Shown here one piece after another: positions 1-11,571 of a DNA stretch of 64,000 nucleotides (its first letter is position 1; each line of letters opens with the position of its first letter). Source of the DNA: Lunularia cruciata (lineage: Eukaryota; Streptophyta; Marchantiopsida; Lunulariales; Lunulariaceae); contig OX419759.1 in the NCBI GenBank assembly GCA_948567375.1, positions 1,031,303-1,095,302 of the forward strand, in the 5' to 3' direction. Both the position numbers and the translations under genes were made by a program. The notes under the pieces were generated by a model. It was given only the letters and a program-made list of their open reading frames with translations, was not told the DNA's origin and ran no database searches.

Positions 1-59
1 GGCAAGGATGTGATGAAATCCAAGCTCATGTGTTTCCATCAAGCAAATAGAATGGGAAG

Positions 60-470
60 TTATTGAAGGAGTCCACTCGGATTTTGGTTGTTGGCCTTGT
101 TGCATTGGTAGCTCTCACATGATTGGACAAACTCTTGGACATCTTGTGTCATGTTAGGCGACCACCATTGGCGTTGAAGAGTACCCAAGGTCTTGTCTAC
201 ATCCATGTGACCAGCAATTGGTAAGTCATGGGCTTCTTGGAGGCATATAAGTCGGAGGTCACCCTTGGTTGGAACATAGATTTGGTCCTCGTGGAATAGA
301 AGGCCTTCCTTGAACAAGAAGGTGTTTTTTTCCTTGCCACCAGTTGCAAGATGCCCTTGTACCATCTGAAAGAATGTATCTTGTTGTAGAGCTATCCTAA
401 ACTCAATTTGGACCTTGGAGTCAACTACCATTGTTGTAATTGCTACTTTGATGAGAGGAAGAGACTTCAA
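60..470 (-). pseudogene. Integrase zinc-binding (H2C2) domain of gypsy copy 1
   Basis: A 136-codon open stretch ends at a stop at its left end. It contains the HHCC zinc-binding signature: His in EAHDLPIAGHMD, a second His seven residues on, and later the pair in SCESYQC. The motif QRQWWSPNM between the His and Cys pairs is typical of the N-terminal domain of Ty3/gypsy integrases, which helps hold the DNA end during integration. The catalytic DDE core would follow leftwards and is not in the window. The matching region of copy 2 is at about 11.9-12.3 kb. Confidence 0.8.
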
Positions 471-479
471 ATCAGTTTA

Positions 480-1888
480 TCATGATAGGGCATCAAGGAT
501 GACATGGAATCAACCGGGTTTGTACTCAAGTTTGATGTCAAACAATTGTAGTTGTTCCTCCTATTGATGATGTCAACTCTTCATGTGTTCCAGATGTAAG
601 GTCCGCAACAAGGGCTTGTGATCAATTCATATGACCACTCGTTTCACCAAGAGATTATACCTCCATATCTTAGTGGCATATACCATTGATAGTTGTTCTT
701 GATCTCAAGTAGAGTAATTCCTTTTTGCTATTTTTAGTCTACAAGATACAAAGGCAATGAGATGTAATCTATCTATGAATTCCTATTGAAAAATGGCTCC
801 AATTTCAAAGTTTGAAGCATCAAAATCAACCACGAATGGTAGTTGAGGATCATATGATTGAAAATTTGGTCTTGAAGACACCATATGTTTCAACTTCTAG
901 AATGCTTCTTTGTTCCTGTTGGTCCATTGAAAGCTCAAGGTCTTTCCCAAGAGATCAATCAATGGTGCAGCCACATGAGCATAGTAGTGGATGAACCATT
1001 GATAAAAAATAGCCAATCCATTAAATGCCCATACTTCAATAGCTTCCTTTGGAGTAAGCCAATCAATGATGGCCTTAATTTTCTCCTCTTCCATCTTGAT
1101 CCCTCCGATGAGATCTTGTGACCCAAGAAGGTAACTTCCTTATGCCAAAAGGCCCACTTTGACTTCTTGCAATAAAACTTCTATTGTTGTAGTCGTCTTA
1201 GGACTTCTTGCACGTGCTTCACATATTTACCTTTGTCTTGCTATAGATAAAGATATCATCCAAATATACTACCATATATTGATCCAACACCTAATGCATC
1301 TGATCCATGAAGACTGGAGCATTAATGAGCCCAAAAGGCAAAACTCTCCACTCAAAATGTCCATACCTTGTACAAAAGGTAGTCTTTTGCACATCCTCCT
1401 TATCAATGGGGATTTGCCAATAATCATTGTGAAGATCCAACTTGGAGAAGTATCATTCTCTACTCAATTGATCAATTAAGTCATCAATTCAAGGCAAAGA
1501 GTATGCATTCATCACTGTCATTTATTGAGCCCACGGTAATCAATACAGAGAAAAAAGTCCTCCATCCTTCTTTGGAACAAATAATACTTGGCTCCCCAAG
1601 GAGATGTACTATGTCATATGAAATCCTTCTCCAATTACTCCATAAGTGTTGTTTGCAACTCCTCCAACACCTTTGGTTTACTCACTAGAGGACTCCGTGG
1701 TACTTGCTCAATCTTGAAAGGCATACCAGATCAAAGGGTAATCCCTTTGGCAGAACATCCGGAAACACATCCACAAACTCTTGAACTATGTGATCAACCA
1801 TTGCTTGATGAGGCTCTTGACTCTCCTCAAATTCTCCTTGTGCAATTGGCTTGATACACATTGAAAAAATAGACTTATCTTCCTCCAA
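480..1888 (-). pseudogene. Reverse transcriptase-RNase H of gypsy copy 1 (frameshifted)
   Basis: The amino end (about 1888-1690) reads EFVDVFPDVLPKGLPFD, the usual start of a gypsy reverse transcriptase. Around 1400-1240 one frame gives FEWRVLPFGLINAP and then the polymerase active-site motif YLDDIFI (YLDD codons at 1255-1266). The connection segment at 1094-897 reads IKAIIDWLTPKEAIEV, with a Phe-Tyr-x-x-Phe-Ile pattern and SFQWT after it, as in canonical elements. RNase H follows to about 480. The pieces lie in different frames and are broken by stops, so the enzyme would not be made as one chain. Confidence 0.85.
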
Positions 1889-2111
1889 AGCTTGCTTTAT
1901 AGTTGTTTAACCAACAAACTTCCCATCTAAGGACTTATCTTCCTTATGGCTTGCTCTATAGCTACTTTTGTGACAAAACTTTCCATCTTGGTACTTCTCT
2001 TCCTTCAAAGCTTGCTCTATGGCTACTTTCTTTACAAACTTCCTATCTTGGGACTTCTCTCCTTCCAAAGCTTGCTCTATGGTTGCTTTCCATCCAAAAT
2101 TCCCATCTTTG
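1872..2111 (-). repeat. Four 60-bp tandem repeats inside the gypsy pol region
   Basis: Four copies of exactly 60 bp (1872-1931, 1932-1991, 1992-2051, 2052-2111) encode on the minus strand a repeated 20-residue unit of the form AIEQALKEEKYQDGKFVKK with variations. The repeat lies between protease and reverse transcriptase. Because 60 is a multiple of three, copy number can change without shifting the frame. The unit is charged and helix-forming in character. No known enzymatic role. Confidence 0.85.
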
Positions 2112-2207
2112 GACTGACTTTCCTTAGGTGTCTTACTCAAAGGTGCCAAACAACCTAATTGGAAATTCCTACCTTGGTGTTGTACTTGAATTTATCCTCG
2201 GGTCCAA

Positions 2208-2519
2208 TCAATCCAATCTGGCTTGAACCTTATGATGTTCAAGCCAAGGTAGTCCTAGATTGATATCATAGTGTAGAGGTGCCACTACAAACCTCATATA
2301 CTCCAAATACTCCTTCCCAATCTTGAAGGTAACAAGATGCAAGGTACGAAATGCCAAACCCTTTCTACCATCCGCTATCATTAATTTTCTTCCAATTAAT
2401 GGCTTCATAGGAATACCCAATTCTTTTGCTAATTGCATAGACATATAATTCTTTAAATTTCCAAAATCAACCAAAATCCTACAACCACAATCAAATATCA
2501 TACCTTGCAAGTGAAACAA
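2208..2519 (-). pseudogene. Retropepsin-like aspartic protease of gypsy copy 1
   Basis: This 103-codon open stretch reads RILVDFGNLKNYMS followed by AKELGIP, then ends with NLGLPWLEHHKV. It matches the plan of Ty3/gypsy proteases (hydrophobic-D-[ST]-G-[AS]-T-x-N-F-[IM] and a closing LGxxWL). The residue after the catalytic Asp, normally Ser or Thr, is Phe here (DFG), so activity is doubtful. The carboxy end continues towards the 60-bp repeat. The homologous region in copy 2 (12.9-13.3 kb) is broken by a microsatellite. Confidence 0.78.
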
Positions 2520-2846
2520 ACTTGCAAGGTTGAGCCTTCAATCCCTTTAGAACTAATCAAGTTCCGAGTAGGTGGCTCAAAATCTTCTATTGGGATTCCT
2601 TGTTTCCCTAATCATTCCACTCCATAGATTCCATTTGGGCAACTTGTCAAGGTTGCTCATTCTTGAGTGGACACTCTACAATGTGGTGTCCAATTTGGTG
2701 ACAATAGAAACATCCACCATTTTGTCATAATTTTTCACAATCAATTGTACCAAGTAGTCTTTGCTGGATGGCATCGATCTCCATTGGTGTTGGCTACTCC
2801 ACTTGTATATGTGTGTGGGTGGGCTTGGGGAAGGCTGAGGTCGAGA

Positions 2847-3620
2847 CTAAGTTGTCACAGCCAAGGAATTAAAGCATTCAGCCGAGTGCATGGCTTCTTC
2901 CAAGTCTTTGGGCTCATGCATAGTCACTTCTAGTCTGGTGCGGGACTTCAAGCCTCTCACAAAGCAATCTAGAGCTTTTCCATCTTGTATATCCAGAATT
3001 TGCATAATGGTGTTCTGGAATTGAGTGATATAGCTTCTTACCAAGCCAATTTGCTTTAATTAGCAAATTGGCTTCTGCCAACTTATCTCGTGCGGCATGT
3101 ATGGTGTTTTTGGCTTGAAACCGCCCAAAATTGCACTCGTGAATTTTTCCTATATCAAGATTTGCATGACAAACTGCAACTCAGCTTTTTCCACTCTGAA
3201 TCACCACCATAATTTAGTCACTCCATCCATTTGGCTTGAGGCCAATAGAATTTATCTTTGTTCATCTTGAAGGTTTGTTGCTTCAAAGTAATGTTCACAA
3301 TCAAACACAAAATTTTCCACTATGCCCAGAAGGTTCTTGCCTTCAAATACCTTAGGCTTTGGAAATCAGATTTGCTCTTCTCCTTCTTGTACTGGTGCTC
3401 ACTCTACATGCTCTTGTTTATGGAAATCTTGTTCATCCAACAATCAAGTAAGGTGCTTGATTTGTTACTACATAGCATGGATAACTTTTGGCATTGCCTC
3501 CATGGCTTCTACTCTATCACACTTTCCTCAATATATCTAATTTTATTAATGCATAGATGCAACACGTCCATTGTTCTCCATAAGTTACAATCGGAAGCAC
3601 CAAAGGTTCCTCAAACAAAG
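2847..3620 (-). pseudogene. Gag region of gypsy copy 1
   Basis: The clearest piece (3044-2847) reads VRSYITQFQNTIMQILD then ALDCFVRGLKSRTRLEV. This is the pattern of a Ty3/gypsy retrotransposon gag capsid domain, in which an F.xGL motif follows a Y..F......I stretch. Upstream (3.05-3.62 kb) alignable sequence continues in broken frames and matches 16.1-16.6 kb of copy 2. A 13-bp inverted duplication interrupts it at 3043-3074. Confidence 0.7.
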
Positions 3621-3762
3621 TGATCATATGCAAAAAATCCTGTCCAAAGTGTGAGGTGATGAATCATGTGAAACATTGCTTGGGTAGTACCTAGACACAA
3701 AAATCCCAATGGTTTGGCAAAAGTGGATTTGGTGATCCATAAATTCTATCCATCCCATTCTT

Positions 3763-3775
3763 GCTCTAATACCAA
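3763..3775 (-). promoter_or_regulatory. Primer-binding site of gypsy copy 1
   Basis: On the minus strand, immediately after the LTR end (…TTACA), the sequence reads TTGGTATTAGAGC. This differs at one base from TGGTATCAGAGC, the complement of the plant initiator Met-tRNA 3' end used to prime minus-strand synthesis in many LTR elements. It fixes the orientation of the element and the inner border of the LTR. Confidence 0.75.
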
Positions 3776-4190
3776 TGTAAAAGACCAAGACCAAGGAGAG
3801 AAATGGGACAATGGAAGCTCACATTGGGACACTTGAATGAGGGAATCTCTGAATTCCTAGCATGAGCTTTGGCTCTTGTATTTATAGGGAGCATACAAGA
3901 CTCTTGAGAAGCTTCCTTGACCAACTTTCTTGGAGTACAAGCCAAGTTAGCCAAGAAGCTTCTCAAGAAGCTTCTTTCTTGACGCTGCCAACTTGGCGTG
4001 CAAGTTAAGCTGGTTGGAACCTTGTAGAAGCTTCCTTCTAGAAACTACTTACTTGGGTGCAAGCTAAGCCAATGGAAAGCTTCCAAAGAAGCTTCGTAGA
4101 TACTTTTAGGATATTCTAAGCTAATTTGGCTTATTCACTACTTTGTTAACCTTGACTAACTTTGTTGCTAAACTCCACATTGATATATAG
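3776..4190 (-). repeat. 5' LTR of gypsy copy 1
   Basis: The inner border is set by the primer-binding site and the terminal CA (TG on the plus strand at 3776). The outer border is approximate, from alignment with LTRs at 11,151-11,571 and 18,778-19,185. A minus-strand TATAAATA lies at 3879-3886. To its right, that is upstream, are several GAAGCTTC palindromes (3955-3962, 3967-3974, 4027-4034) and TTCTAGAA (4036-4043), which fit the heat-shock-element unit nGAAnnTTCn. Confidence 0.75.
3879..3886 (-). promoter_or_regulatory. TATA box of the gypsy LTR promoter
   Basis: The minus strand reads TATAAATA, about 100 bp inside the LTR from its inner border, a normal distance for the U3/R junction. 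The two other LTRs of this family have degraded versions (…TTTAAATA, …CTAAATA) at the aligned place. Confidence 0.6.
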
Positions 4191-4700
4191 ATCAATTATA
4201 CAACCTTATTGAAGGTATACCAACCAATTCATGTAGTTACAAAAGGTCATTCCTTAGTCTATACACAAACAAGATATAACAAGATAATTGATACTGCCTT
4301 CAAAAGAATCCCCTATCATGGATCTTTAGTTCAAAGATTACCCTACAAATGGAAAAACAACCCACTTAAATAGCTTCTCTTACCCTAAAAATAATTTTAT
4401 ATCTCTCCTAATCACTTCTATACTGATGGCAGTTGCCTCCTTTGCATACTTGTACCATACATGCACCATATACGTAGCTCTCTACACTTAAATGTTTCTA
4501 CTCTATATATACACGCTCCAATATTGTCAGAATGTTGCTTAAGTCTTAAGTACTACCTATCTCTATACATTCCCATAGCCTCAAGTCCCATAATTTTTGT
4601 TGTTACTTCTCATAGAGGGTCCATCTCATAGGCCATTTGTGACTTCACATAGAAGGTATATCCTAAATGCCTATTGCCCATGACAAACCCATCTATGGTC
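4191..4700. other. A+T-rich sequence, nothing recognised
   Basis: Outside the gypsy LTR. No open frame, repeat or known element could be supported on either strand. Confidence 0.5.
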
Positions 4701-5880
4701 TTAATCTATATGCCATGGAGGTAAAGGCCATTGGTAGGCAACATTATATCTATCAAACAACCAAGATCCAATCTTTGAGCCTTCCTACGCAAGTCCACAT
4801 GGAAAGGATGCATGGAATGAACTTTATATAAAAACCCATTAGGTCTATAGTCTTCACCCTCAATCATCCTTTTGAAATCATGTGTCAAAGACTTAAAGTG
4901 GCACTCTGGCCATCATCCATCTAAAGCCCCCTAGTGATTGTCTCCAAATCATCTATTTGAGTGACTTATCTACAATATTAGTCTTAGTTTGTATATGTAT
5001 TGCTTGAAGAGAAGATGATCTCATAGCCTCATGTAGATCATCACGTGCCTCATCTAAAAAAGTCCTTGTCTCATCTAGAGTACATTGAGTCTCATTCAAC
5101 TCAACCTGCATCCTTTCCAACCTCTAAATCTCAATAGTAAACTCCTGTCTATAATAATCCTCTTGCTCATACTCCATGGCCATCACATTGTGGAACCCCA
5201 CATCCTTATCTCATTAGCTAATCTCTCTACTTGTTGTCTCTTATCTCTCATGAATATCATATAAATTGCCCATGCTCTCCTAGAGTTTAGTCTCTTGCCA
5301 AGAAAAGTTTCTCTCTTTTTCATATCAGCCTCAAAGGTATGCTCCCTCTAATGAGGACTACTCTCTCTATTAGAAATAAGTCTCTCTTTCTCCTCAAGAG
5401 GATGCTCTCTATCACACACAAGTAAGTCTCTCTCTCTCCATCTCTCTCTCTCTCTCCTCAAGAAGATGCTTTCTATCACACATATGTCTTTCTCTCCCCT
5501 AATTGATGTTCCTAATCCAAAAGTCTGCTATATGACTCCCTAAAGTCAGCTATTTGTTGGACATCCTCTAAGATGCTCTATAAGCTTGCTAAATCCAAAC
5601 CCCAAGGGTTGGGTTGGATCTCTAACAACTCTAGCAGATGGGGATGACTCTCCTACAAATCTCCTAAATGGGTTGACTCTTTATTGTGAATGGGATCCTC
5701 ATGTAGTCCCAATACCTTAGAATGAATGGGATCAATTTGCATATAATCAACTTCTATTCCATTAAATGGATCTCTCTCTACTCTTACCATAAGTATTTCA
5801 TGTCCCGCTGCATGAATGGGATTCACATGCATATAGTTAACCCCTACTCCATCAATAGGGTCATGACTTGCAAACAATGG
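4560..5880 (-). pseudogene. Unidentified decayed reading frame with internal repeats and coiled-coil-like part
   Basis: The minus strand reads as protein with only scattered stops. The upstream part (5877-5653) has a repeated pattern DPIDGVGVNYMHVNPIH / DPFNGIEVDYMQIDPIH. The middle (about 5300-4950) is rich in Glu, Arg, Leu and Gln, with heptad-like stretches such as LNETQCTLDETRTFLDEA. The downstream part (4888-4706) reads FKRMIEGEDYRPNGFLYKVH. I do not recognise a family. Location and decay suggest a transposon-derived gene, but a dead host gene is possible. Confidence 0.4.
5426..5459. repeat. CT-rich microsatellite
   Basis: An interrupted (CT)n run within a wider pyrimidine-rich part of the plus strand. 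Confidence 0.8.
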
Positions 5881-8800
5881 ATAAAAAATTTTACATGATT
5901 AATACAAATGCATAACAAATGAACTAAAACTCATAACACCTAAGTCACTGGGAAAGAAAAGTGAGTCAATTACCATGAGTGTACAAGAGCAAAGAAAACT
6001 TAAAATTATAAAAATAAGCAATTTTATGCCACAAATACCAACTCATAACACCAAGGTAAGAGGAATGAAATTTTATTAAAGATCCAAATATGTAGTAGTA
6101 AAAACATCTCACAAGTAGTACTACAACTACACTCTCACTCACCCTCCTCTCTCCTCTCTCTTGCCTCATCTTCCTCATGCACCTCCTCCTTTTGGGATCC
6201 AAGTCCTTCTCACTTGTGCTCTAATATGATCTCATACACAAGGATATAACCTCAATCTACAAATAGGTAGGTCAGAATGTGCCCTACAAATGTGACCTTG
6301 AACTTCTACCTATTGGGATGCTCAAGCTACCTCTACAACACTACCATCTCTATCACAATAGCATTTAACACCAATTTACTCAATTTTAATCCTCAATACC
6401 AACTCTCCTCAACATTTTCTTGGTGCACATGCCCATGTGCAAACTAGGGCTTTCAAAATGAGATCAACATGCTCCCATCGTTGGAAGAAAAAATAGAATG
6501 CAAGATATATACATTGGTAAGCTAGATACTTTCTTGCCATGTAATCCCCCATGGGGAACTAATCAACCATGGTGGTGTAGAGGGAACATATCTTCTATAT
6601 TTGGCCTCCCTTCCTCCCCGAGGCAAAGCCAATACCTCCCCAAGCAATCCCGAACCCAACTACAACCTCCTCCATGAATGGTGCTAGCCTTAGTCCATTT
6701 ATCCCAAGACCTCAGAAATTTCATGCAAGCCAAAACTTAAAAACAAAGAATGAAAAGCAAAGATCAAGACACACAAAGAATCCAAGCCCTTGGGACAAGT
6801 TTGCACAAGTTAAAAGATGGTGGTATGCATTTGACCGCACTTATGTGTGTTGGGGGCACTTGGAAGCATTTGAGAGTGCTTGCAAATGCCAAGGTTAAGG
6901 GTATAATTATCAATCAGCCCTGGAAAATGTTGGTAGGTGTTGGAAAGCATTGGGGAACTCTTGGAGGCACTATGGATTGTGGTTTTGAATGATTGGACCT
7001 AAAAGAGAAATTTGTGTAGAGTAGAAAAATCAAACATAAAGATAAGACAAATTTAGAGGTTTAGAAAATAAACTCATATTTGGTTTGGGTATTCCATCTT
7101 GATGGTGATTTTAAACCCCATTATTTTCAAATTAATCTCTTGGATATCTTGCACTACTTCTTGAATCTATAGTTTAACTAGCCAACACCATTTTATGAAC
7201 ATCATGTATTTGGGAACAATAAAAAAATCCTATCAACCTATCCTTCCTTGGCATTCTACATGTTCTCTTCATCTATTAATAGTACACTCTCATGAATGCC
7301 ATTTTCTTCTATTCAGATTCACTTTTCTTGGCAAAATGAAAAGATAAAAGCCTTTTCAAATTGAATCAAAAACTTGTTGAAACTCTCTATCTATTTTTCA
7401 CTTCTCTTCTAAAGCTTCTTTGTGAAAATTCCTCTTGGAAATCAATAGTTCCTCACTTCTCTTGGGCCATCTCCCAAATTTTGAAATTTCACTTCCTTTT
7501 TATACTATGACTTCTCTCTAGATTCTCAATATCTATCACTTCTCTCAAACCTTAGCACTTTTCTTTTGCTAATTTCTTAATGCTCAAGTCTTACCCTTCT
7601 CTCACTTTTCTTTTTCCAATCTCCCAATGCTTCAGACTTGTCTTTTCTCCCTTGCCAATTTTTCCTTCTCTCTCTTCCTAATTTTCTCTTTGCTCCCAAT
7701 TGTCCCTAGCTCAAACTCTTCCTCCCAATTCTCTTCGGATTTGTGTTGAACTCTGGACTTCTCTTTTAATTCTTGATATCTAAGACTTCTCTCAAACCTT
7801 ATGTATTTTGAACTCTTTCACTTTCCTTTTTCCAGTCGCTCAATGTTCAGGACTTTTTGTTCCCCCTCTTCCCAATTTTCTATTCCCTCCCAATTTTCCC
7901 AAGCCCAAGTTCTTCCTCTTGAAACTCTTTGTCCAAACTTTCTTAGAACTTTTCATTCTCTCTCTAACTCTCTCTCTCTATTCTCTTGTCCAAACTCTCA
8001 TGAACTCCCAATTTATGAAATATCCAAGAAAAAACCCTCTATCTATAGTTAATTGTTGAAAGATATTTATCTATCCAAGCTACCTCTCCCTTTATCCTAA
8101 AATAGGTTCTGACTCTCAAATCTCTCTCACCTTCTCCCAAACTCTTGGCTATTGCCACTATCCAAGCTATCTTCCTCCTTTATCAAAAACTATTTGCAAA
8201 AAACTTGCAAAATTCACAAAGTCTTCTCACTATCTTCCCTTCTCCAAATTAGCAAATTATCCTCTTAAATTCCCAAACCTAAACTCAGACAATTCAACAC
8301 TAAACTCAAAGACCTAAACTCATGACAATTCAACAAGAATACAAGTTAATAAGGCTAAACTACAATTTTATATGCCCCTATAGAATGCCTCTTTGGTACA
8401 AAGTCACCATGTTTCATAGAATTTGTGTAAAATTTTTAATCTTTTTTGAGTCAAAAGGTACATCTCTCCCAACACTCCAATGGCATCTTGCACCTACCAA
8501 TGCTCACACAAGTTGGCAATCTCACACATTGAACTCTACCAAGCACATCCCAACACTCACAAGCATTTGGAGCATTTATGGGTGGTTCCTAGTGTTGATG
8601 GTAGGTTCCAACATATGCAAGCACCTACATAGATTACTTGGATTTTCACATTCATAAATTTGACAATAACACTTTACATTCATACACTCATCTAAAGATA
8701 TAAAATAACTTTCTTCTCACTCATACATTTGACATCTTTTCAAAAAATATTTACATTTAGAGATATTAAAATTTATTATTATTATTCATTTGAGATACTG

Positions 8801-9430
8801 TCAACTTGTTGGTTGTAAATGAGACAATGAGGCATAACTCTATTCCTAGTTCCTTCAATGCTTTCTTTACCTTGCTCAAGTTCAAGGTTTGGCCCTTCTA
8901 TTTCCATTTCTTTGATGAAGTCCCTATCTTCTTGCACCCTTTTGGCATCTGCTTGCACCCTTTTGGCTGGTTGATTAAAAAGTTATGTTAAACTATGCAT
9001 GTGCTTATCCACCTCAACAAATAATCAATTTTACTTGGGTTTTTAAGCTATACTCTTAGTTCTGTAAAAAAATGCCATCTAGCTTTTAGCACCCCTATAT
9101 AATGCTTTTTTACTATGCATGTCAGGCCAAACATTTATTGAAGAGTTTCTCTCTTCCATTTGAGCCTACTTGAAGGAGGTCACCAAATGATGCACCAGAA
9201 CAAAGCTTGAATTGCCAAGTAGATATTAGTTATTTAAAAGGTACTACAAACTTCTCTATGATTCCAAATAGAATATTTCTTTAAGCAAGTGATGTTATGA
9301 CCCTAAAATTCATGAAAAATGCAATAAACATAACATAAGAACAACAAAAATGCAATATAGATGCTAAAATACCTCATATATTGCAAATAAAATCATGAAC
9401 ACCTGCAAAAGCAACCACACCATGCTTTGA
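5881..9430. other. Gene-free A+T-rich stretch with a long pyrimidine-rich tract
   Basis: No gene could be supported. From about 7340 to 8300 the plus strand is strongly pyrimidine-rich (many CTTCTCT, TTCCC and TCTCTCTC words). It holds a degenerate duplication: the word ATATCTA..ACTTCTCTCAAACC, with two differing bases, occurs near 7527 and again near 7775. Short open frames here are low-complexity by-products. Confidence 0.5.
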
Positions 9431-10080
9431 ATATCAATTTATAGAGCTACTTATCTCGAATAAAACTTATGATCTGTCTTTTATCATTGTAGATAACATG
9501 GCCATTAATGGAATATGAGCCTTTTTTGACTTAAATAGAGTTCCGCATCAACAGCTGGTCTTGTAGCCAAGGGGAACAAGGTTCCATCCACCCATACCAT
9601 GCATCTTGAGAAAACATTTTGAGCAAATACAATTGAAATTCTCTTTCTTGAATGGCCATCCCACTTCTTTCCACATAATAGATCATATAGTAATATAACT
9701 CTATTTGTGAATCCAATTGTAGACTCCACACTTTCACCCCATATATTTAACCCGTGTGCAACACATGCTCCCTTACCATGGTGACCAAATTGATAGAGAG
9801 CAAGGGCTACTTGAATCCATATTGGGGTTTGATTCTTCTTGAATGTTGCTCAAAAAACCTCATGATCTTTAATAAGATCTACCAAAACATAAAAAGATTG
9901 AACATCTATATGAGTAAGCTGTTTGAATGCCTTTGGATCCACATCACTAAAATAGTTTGAAACAAATGCCAAATTGTGAGGATAATAAACTTGTTTCAAG
10001 ATATCAATTACAATTTATGAACTTAAACCATTTCAATAAGAGTTCTATCCTCATAGTAAAATCATCTAACCACTCATCTA
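9430..10080 (-). pseudogene. PIF/Harbinger-type DDE transposase remnant
   Basis: Read on the minus strand, the sequence gives TPIWIQVALALYQFGHHGKG, then VESTIGFTNRVILL, then MVWVDGTLFPLATRPAVDAE (the Asp codon near 9588), then after a stop INGHVIYNDKRQIISFI. This is the layout of Harbinger/HARBI1-like nucleases: a helix-turn-helix-like start, the first catalytic Asp in DGT, and a downstream segment resembling the second catalytic block (canonical CD or DD, here ND). At least two stops break it. No terminal inverted repeats were found. The upstream edge is approximate. Confidence 0.65.
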
Positions 10081-11150
10081 AATCAAGGTCATTAGTGAGG
10101 TGTTTTTGGGTATATCTACCTATTTTATTGGTTATTTTGCAATGAGTACTACATCAAGGTATTTTCTAATTGTTCAAAATTTAATATTATCCCAAATGTG
10201 AATGAAATGAAAAATGTCTACTAAATGCTCCATGCAATGAACAAAGTTCAAGACTCTAGATTGCCATAGCACATGTGAAGATTCACTGATTTATTGAAAT
10301 AGAGTTCACCAGCATTGTTGATTGCCTTGCATGCTAAATGTTATTATTGTGATCCACAATCTCACAATTGACCTTTTTCTTGATGAACGTGAATAATGCA
10401 GTAGAGTGCAAATGAGATCCAAAGACTATACCCATGTGAATATGAATGCTTGAGACCTCACAAAAAGCCTCTAACTTGTTTCCATGAAAATCTACTCTAT
10501 ATTTCTAATTCAAATTAATAAATTTGAGGGCAATTTACACTCTTTGATATTTATGAGGGACCCATACCATAAATTTTATGAGCCATCCATTTATAGATCC
10601 TGCAATTTTTTCGGAATTTTGTAGATTGTTCATAAATTTTGTGAAAATTCCTTTTGCACATCCATATAAAAACATTATGGATTGATAAAAATCTTTTCAA
10701 GATCTTTATAGTTGCTCATAAAATAGCATTGAAACCCCCTAACACCACAAGTATTCTTCACTCTATAGGACTTCCTTTCCAAGTTTCCACTTTTTGATAT
10801 GATGTTTGAGTCTTTTAGGCTCTTCATTTTCCAATAGGATGTAAGGTGTTGATTTCAAACTCTTTGGTTCAAGCTATGGCCCATGATCATTTACTCTCTC
10901 ATTGAGGAACACACAAGCGGTATATTTTATTCTGGCAAGACGTCATGTCCTTAGATCCTCCTATTTGGCATGTACTTATCCACCTATAGATGTACCCTTA
11001 CTCCATCTACATATATTTGATTGTACCATAGACCATACTTTCTCCACTCTATTAGGGTTTTGTATGCTCATATAATTATAAGATAAGTGGTATAAACTAC
11101 AAATAAATATACCCATAGCTACGAGAGGATGTGGTCTCTTATTGCATGAG
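10081..11150. other. A+T-rich spacer, nothing recognised
   Basis: No coding pattern or repeat was supported between the Harbinger remnant and the left LTR of the second gypsy copy. Confidence 0.5.
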
Positions 11151-11571
11151 TGTTAGACCAAAAAGTTAGATAGCAGAATGGAAGATCATAATGGAAAATC
11201 ATATTGGAATTTTCAAGTGAAGGAAAGTCTAAATACCATGAGCTTGGGCTTTGGTATTTAAAGTGAAGCAATATAAGGCTCTTGATAAGCTTTTAAGAAA
11301 TTTTATTTTTAGAAGCTACAAACTTGACATACAAGTTAAGCTTACTATTAACTTGGTATACAAGTTACCCATTCCTTGGAAGGTACCTAAAAGCTTCCTA
11401 AGCTAGCCATTAACTTTTTACAAGTTACCCAGCCCTTGGAAGGCATCGAGAAGCTTCTTATCAAGAAACCTTCTAGATGCTTCTAGAATATTCTTAAAAT
11501 TCCTAGTATATTTGACTTATTTTACTAATCCATGAACCTTTATTAACTAATCTCTTAACTCCATCTTATTA
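11151..11571 (-). repeat. 3' LTR of gypsy copy 2
   Basis: It starts TGTTAGACC (compare TGTAAAAGACC at 3776 and 16,795) and ends near TATTACA, followed by a pyrimidine-rich stretch that reads as a polypurine tract on the element strand. It carries a perfect three-unit heat-shock element, TTCtaGAAtaTTC, at 11,481-11,493. The right border is approximate. Confidence 0.7.

Larger units (their letters stand above)
1..4190 (-). mobile_element. Ty3/gypsy LTR retrotransposon, copy 1 (decayed, cut by left window edge)
   Basis: Reading the minus strand from right to left gives, in order: 5' LTR (3776 to about 4190), a primer-binding site, gag remnants (3.6-2.85 kb), aspartic protease (2519-2208), a 60-bp tandem repeat (1872-2111), reverse transcriptase and RNase H (about 1888-480) and the zinc-binding start of integrase (470-60). 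The integrase core and 3' LTR lie beyond the left edge. The order PR-RT-RH-IN is diagnostic of Ty3/gypsy. Several stops and frameshifts interrupt the polyprotein, so it is not autonomous. The copy at 11.15-19.19 kb belongs to the same family. Confidence 0.88.
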
